Shown here piece by piece: positions 13,192 to 15,910 of a stretch of 15,910 nucleotides of DNA (positions are counted from its first letter, which is position 1; every line of letters begins with the position of its first letter). The translations under genes and the position numbers were made by a program. The notes under the pieces were generated by a model that was not told where the DNA came from, did no database searches, and saw only the letters and a list, made by a program, of their open reading frames with translations. Location: positions 1 to 15,910 of the forward strand of contig JBAXQP010000021.1 in assembly GCA_037131655.1 (NCBI GenBank). The letters are read 5' to 3'. Source of the stretch: a bacterium. Lineage in GTDB: Bacteria; Armatimonadota; Fimbriimonadia; Fimbriimonadales; JBAXQP01.

Positions 13192-13713
13192 ATGTCAGAC
13201 GTTCTTGCAGAAGCTTTAATCCGCGATGTGCCGGATTTCCCTAAACCTGGAATTATGTTCAAGGACATCACTCCGGTATTGCTCGACCCAAAAGCCTCCA
13301 AACAGGTCATCGACCTTATGGCAGATTATTCACGGCGAAAGAAACCTGATTTGGTCGTTGGCATTGAGTCACGGGGGTTCGTACTTGGAATGCCAATAGC
13401 TCTCGAACTCGAAGTTGGGTTTGTGCCGGTTAGAAAGCTTGGTAAACTGCCGGCCGATCGGATCACCGAAGAATATGCCCTTGAATACGGGACCAACACG
13501 GTTGAAATGCACGTCGATGCTATCAAACCAGGGCAGCGCGTAGTCATTGTTGATGATTTACTAGCAACGGGCGGAACGGCAGCAGCGGCTGCTCGTATGG
13601 TTGAGAAATTAGGTGGAATAGTCGTCGGTTTTGTATTCTTAATAGAACTTTCCTTCCTCCAAGGCCGCAAGAACCTCCTTGGATACGAGTCCTTTTCGTT
13701 GATTGAATATTAG
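13192..13713 (+). CDS. apt: Adenine phosphoribosyltransferase
   Basis: Salvages adenine: adenine plus PRPP gives AMP and pyrophosphate, in the cytoplasm. The 173-aa protein is full length. The N-terminal base-binding hood has IRDVPDFPKPGIMFKDITPVL (residues 10-30), highly typical of Apt. GIESRGFVLGMPIA (57-70) and RKLGKLP (81-87) line the active site. The PRPP loop is VVIVDDLLATGGTAAAA (117-133). The start has the best ribosome binding site in the window (AAGGAGG, seven-base spacing) and its own promoter. It is not linked to relA or recJ as in some genomes and appears to be a single-gene unit. Confidence 0.97.
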   Translation: MSDVLAEALIRDVPDFPKPGIMFKDITPVLLDPKASKQVIDLMADYSRRKKPDLVVGIESRGFVLGMPIALELEVGFVPVRKLGKLPADRITEEYALEYGTNTVEMHVDAIKPGQRVVIVDDLLATGGTAAAAARMVEKLGGIVVGFVFLIELSFLQGRKNLLGYESFSLIEY

Positions 13714-13954
13714 ACGTAGTAAGGGGAAATATTAGGATTTAGGTTTTAGTGTCAGAATTCAAGAATATGCCCCTCTTGGAAAGGGGGGCTTAAAGAGGTC
13801 TCCGGAGTCTTTCTCTTTATCATTCTAAAATCTGCATCCCTGAGTAGGCCTCTGGGCCATATCGAAGGACAGTTATTGTTTGAAATAACTAAAAAGTTGT
13901 TTGTTTTGACACAATCATCCCTTGCAATGACACTGGTAGGGTATGCCTTTAGCC
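13714..13954. other. Convergent non-coding gap after apt
   Basis: No gene seen. It holds the second dispersed repeat copy (13766-13811) and a short GTTATT/AATAAC hairpin near 13872-13889. No clear U-tract terminator was found for apt or for the minus-strand gene ending at 13955. Confidence 0.5.
13766..13811. repeat. Dispersed C/G-run hairpin repeat, copy B
   Basis: GCCCCTC and GGGGGGC form a 7-bp stem (one T-G pair) around TTGGAAA, followed by TTAAAGAGGTCTCCGGAGT. Layout and tail match copy A at 11624-11668, though the copies have diverged. Like copy A, it lies a short way after a stop codon in a convergent gap. Confidence 0.5.
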
Positions 13955-14308
13955 TTAATGATGGGTTCTTGAGCTGGCGTACATTTGGATGCCGCGATTG
14001 GTAATGATGGAGCCGATAATGGTCATTAAGACAAGGAAGAGTATGCGGATGATAACCGTTACTCCGACATCGAGAAGACGCTGAAGACGTGTTACTGTCT
14101 GATCACTCGCGTTAAGAAGGGTGGATAAAGGGGTTCCGTAAAGGCGATATGCCATATAAAAAACGAAAGCGAGAATTGCTAAACCACCTAGAAATACTAA
14201 AACACCAAGCAACATACCACCCACACTCCGCTGTGAAGTGATCGTAGGTTCCGCCTTTTTCTTTTCTTCAGCTACTCGCAATTCAGACCCTGTTTCTATA
14301 TCCGACAT
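13955..14308 (-). CDS. Small membrane protein with two helices, unknown function
   Basis: I do not recognise this 117-aa protein. A charged N-terminus of about 28 residues (SELRVAEEKKKAEP) should be cytoplasmic. Hydrophobic helices lie at about 30-54 (GGMLLGVLVFLGGLAILAFVFYMAY) and 80-102 (VGVTVIIRILFLVLMTIIGSII), joined by a polar loop, so both ends would be in the cytoplasm. It lies 94 bases downstream of prfA on the same strand but probably has its own promoter: TATAAT at 14355-14350 on the minus strand, about 40 bases before the ATG, with a poor -35. The ribosome binding site is weak (GAAG). The hydrophobic pattern and the absence of a competing frame support it as real. It might be a small accessory membrane protein; no role can be assigned. 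Confidence 0.65.
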   Translation of the reverse strand: MSDIETGSELRVAEEKKKAEPTITSQRSVGGMLLGVLVFLGGLAILAFVFYMAYRLYGTPLSTLLNASDQTVTRLQRLLDVGVTVIIRILFLVLMTIIGSIITNRGIQMYASSRTHH

Positions 14309-14402
14309 CTTTTATTCTTCAACCTTACTCTTGTCCAACTTATCGTCTCATTATAAAGACGCTTCAAATCCAAATCTTATTCTAGCATATGAGGTCTAGC
14401 GG

Positions 14403-15485
14403 TTAGCTTTTCCCCACCATAAAATCTTCCTCACTCGAGGCCTCTAATAGCCTGGTTTGTTCGTCAGCTATTAGGGCATCGAAGAAAGTTTGTATATCCC
14501 CATCCAACACAGCAGGCAGATTATGCACTGTTAAGCCGATGCGGTGATCTGTCACCCGGCTTTGCGGGAAATTATAGGTACGAATTTTATCGCTTCTGTC
14601 TCCGGAGCCAACCTGATTTTTGCGATTGGCATCCCGCTCTTCTTTTTGAGCCATAATTTCCATTTCATAAATACGAGCTTTCAAAACGCGCATAGCCTTT
14701 TCACGATTTTGAGCTTGAGAACGTTCGTCTTGACACGCAACAACCAAGCCAGATGGTTTATGCACAATCCTAACAGCGGTCTCGTTCTTCTGCATGTGCT
14801 GACCGCCAGCGCTGGATGAGATGTAAGTGTCAATTTCCAAATCTTCCGCTTTGATATTGATTTCGATATCTTCCACCTCGGGAAGCACCGCTACGGTTGC
14901 GGCAGAAGTGTGAATTCGGCCACCACTCTCGGTTGCGGGCACTCTTTGCACTCGGTGAGCGCCTGATTCATGTTTGAGTTGACTATATGCACCCTGGCCT
15001 TCGATGGTAAAGATGACTTCTTTCGCGCCGCCAATTCCGGTTTCTTCAAAGTTAATTACTTCATATTTCCAGCCGCGGCGCTCAGCATAACGGGAATACA
15101 TTCGGAACAATTCAGCCGCAAAAAGGCCTGCCTCTTCCCCGCCTGTTCCAGCGCGAACCTCAACAATAACGTTCTTGTCATCGTTCGGGTCCTTCGGGAG
15201 AAGCATCACATTCAAATCGCGTTCCAACTGCTCGATTTCCTCACGGAGGCGATTTATCTCATCCTGCGCCATTTCATACATTTCCGGGTCCTCACGAAGC
15301 AATTCCGCCGCTTCGAGTTCCTCATGATCGCGCACATACTTGCGATAAAACTCCACAATTGGCTGTAAATCGGAGTAAAGCTTACCCAATCGCTTCATTT
15401 CGCCCGGATCAGTCGCAGTTGTCCATTCCTTTTCAACCTCGACGTATCGTCTTTCAATATCTTGTAATTTATCTAGCCATGCCAT
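14403..15485 (-). CDS. prfA: Peptide chain release factor 1
   Basis: Ends translation at UAA and UAG by recognising the stop codon and triggering peptide release. The 360-aa length is exactly that of typical RF1. The N-terminal helical domain runs from residue 1 to about 100 (ERRYVEVEKEW, REEIEQLERDLNVML). VEVRAGTGGEEAGLFA (108-123) is the family signature. The codon-reading tripeptide is PAT (183-185), in RVPATESGGRIHTSAATVAV, which makes it RF1 and not RF2 (SPF). The catalytic GGQ is at 227-229 and is followed by QDERSQAQNREKAM and SGDRSDKIRTYNFPQSRVTDHR. prmC, the GGQ methyltransferase gene often next door, is absent. The start has no close Shine-Dalgarno; a TATGAT box (15499-15494, minus) ends eight bases before the ATG, so it too may be leaderless, with less support than cimA or mqnE. 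Confidence 0.97.
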   Translation of the reverse strand: MAWLDKLQDIERRYVEVEKEWTTATDPGEMKRLGKLYSDLQPIVEFYRKYVRDHEELEAAELLREDPEMYEMAQDEINRLREEIEQLERDLNVMLLPKDPNDDKNVIVEVRAGTGGEEAGLFAAELFRMYSRYAERRGWKYEVINFEETGIGGAKEVIFTIEGQGAYSQLKHESGAHRVQRVPATESGGRIHTSAATVAVLPEVEDIEINIKAEDLEIDTYISSSAGGQHMQKNETAVRIVHKPSGLVVACQDERSQAQNREKAMRVLKARIYEMEIMAQKEERDANRKNQVGSGDRSDKIRTYNFPQSRVTDHRIGLTVHNLPAVLDGDIQTFFDALIADEQTRLLEASSEEDFMVGKS

Positions 15486-15611
15486 AGGGTTTAATCATAC
15501 CTCAAAGGAGCACATTCACCGGAGGGCATCTCATTCCGGACTGGAATTAGTTGTACCAAGAGTGCATAATCTATAGTTGTTTTGTACGAAAGCTATGTTA
15601 TGAGGTGATAG

Positions 15612-15910
15612 ATGAAAATCGGAGTGAATCGTTGGGCTATACCGAGCGAATGGGATCTGCCGCGAACATTCAATGCTGTTAAGAAAGCAGGGTTCGATTC
15701 GATTGAGCTTAATACCGCTGATGAAGGCGAGATCAGTCTGAAATCGACGTCGCTCGATGCGCAGCGCATTAGAAAGCAGGCGGAGGATGCTGGTGTCGAA
15801 ATTTCTTCGCTTTTATGCACTGCCCTTGGACCCTATCCGATGACGGCTAATGAGGAAAGTACCAGAGCTAAGGGGGTTCAGGGCTTACTTAAGCATATAG
15901 AGCTTGGTGA
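15612..15910 (+). CDS. Sugar phosphate isomerase/epimerase-like TIM-barrel protein (3' partial)
   Basis: Runs off the window end; 99 codons are visible. It starts MKIGVNRWAIPSEWDLPRT and continues FNAVKKAGFDSIELN, then RIRKQAEDAGVEISSLLC. This is the opening pattern of the xylose isomerase-like / AP endonuclease 2 family: first strand with the initial short motif, helix, second strand ending in a metal-ligand glutamate (here IELN), next helix and strand. Members act on sugars or cyclitols and are often found in sugar-degradation clusters; the exact reaction cannot be told from the N-terminus. GAGGTGAT at 15602-15609 matches the extended anti-Shine-Dalgarno sequence and fixes the ATG. It is divergent from prfA, 126 bases away. 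A possible extended -10 (TGCATAAT, 15563-15570) lies upstream. Confidence 0.85.
   Translation, partial: MKIGVNRWAIPSEWDLPRTFNAVKKAGFDSIELNTADEGEISLKSTSLDAQRIRKQAEDAGVEISSLLCTALGPYPMTANEESTRAKGVQGLLKHIELG

Noticed and set aside
13059..13244. 61-aa plus-strand frame overlapping the start of apt
   Set aside because: It spans the apt promoter and ribosome binding site in another frame and has no protein-like features.
15593..15820. Minus-strand 75-aa frame near the window end
   Set aside because: It is antisense to the plus-strand isomerase-like gene, which has a strong ribosome binding site and family-like sequence.

Overview
The window is a bacterial chromosomal segment of moderate GC content, built mostly of housekeeping genes with long intergenic regions rich in hairpins. 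A diderm bacterium is likely: there is a type II secretion/type IV pilus inner-membrane protein and a PEP-CTERM exported protein. Menaquinone appears to be made by the futalosine route (MqnE) and isoleucine by the citramalate route (CimA). This mix would fit Armatimonadota or a similar deep-branching phylum, but the assignment is inference and nothing here proves it. No phage, IS element, CRISPR array or defence island is visible.

Layout, left to right. Positions 2-889: 3' part of a GspF/PilC gene. 1036-2313: an RNA polymerase sigma factor fused to a degenerate GGDEF domain, closed by a good intrinsic terminator. 2444-2950: a small single-pass membrane protein of unknown function. 2951-3070: a convergent gap with two perfect hairpins. 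3071-3820 (minus): a PEP-CTERM protein with a strong sigma-54-type promoter. 4032-5627: cimA, apparently from a leaderless transcript. 5696-5784: tRNA-Ser(GGA) behind a perfect consensus sigma-70 promoter. 5859-7304: a membrane-anchored PIG-L deacetylase. 7362-9272: a CoA-transferase/GNAT fusion. 9273-9642: a non-coding stretch containing a predicted pseudoknot. 9643-10098 and 10223-11593: rplI and dnaB, separated by a 13-bp hairpin. 11731-12834 (minus): mqnE. 12835-13191: a repeat-rich gap with promoters for mqnE and apt. 13192-13713: apt. 13955-14308 (minus): a small two-helix membrane protein. 14403-15485 (minus): prfA. 15612 to the window end: the start of a TIM-barrel sugar isomerase/epimerase-like gene.

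Most genes look singly transcribed; rplI-dnaB and perhaps PIG-L/CoA-transferase are the only plausible operons. The two most interesting items concern regulation. The sigma-GGDEF fusion has lost the cyclase catalytic residues but keeps an RxxD inhibitory-site motif at the canonical distance, so it is a candidate sigma factor that senses cyclic di-GMP directly. The PEP-CTERM gene has a TGGCAAG-N4-TTGCT promoter, the arrangement known for sigma-54 control of PEP-CTERM genes elsewhere. Further points are the pseudoknotted RNA candidate before rplI, apparently leaderless starts at cimA and mqnE, and several intergenic repeat families.
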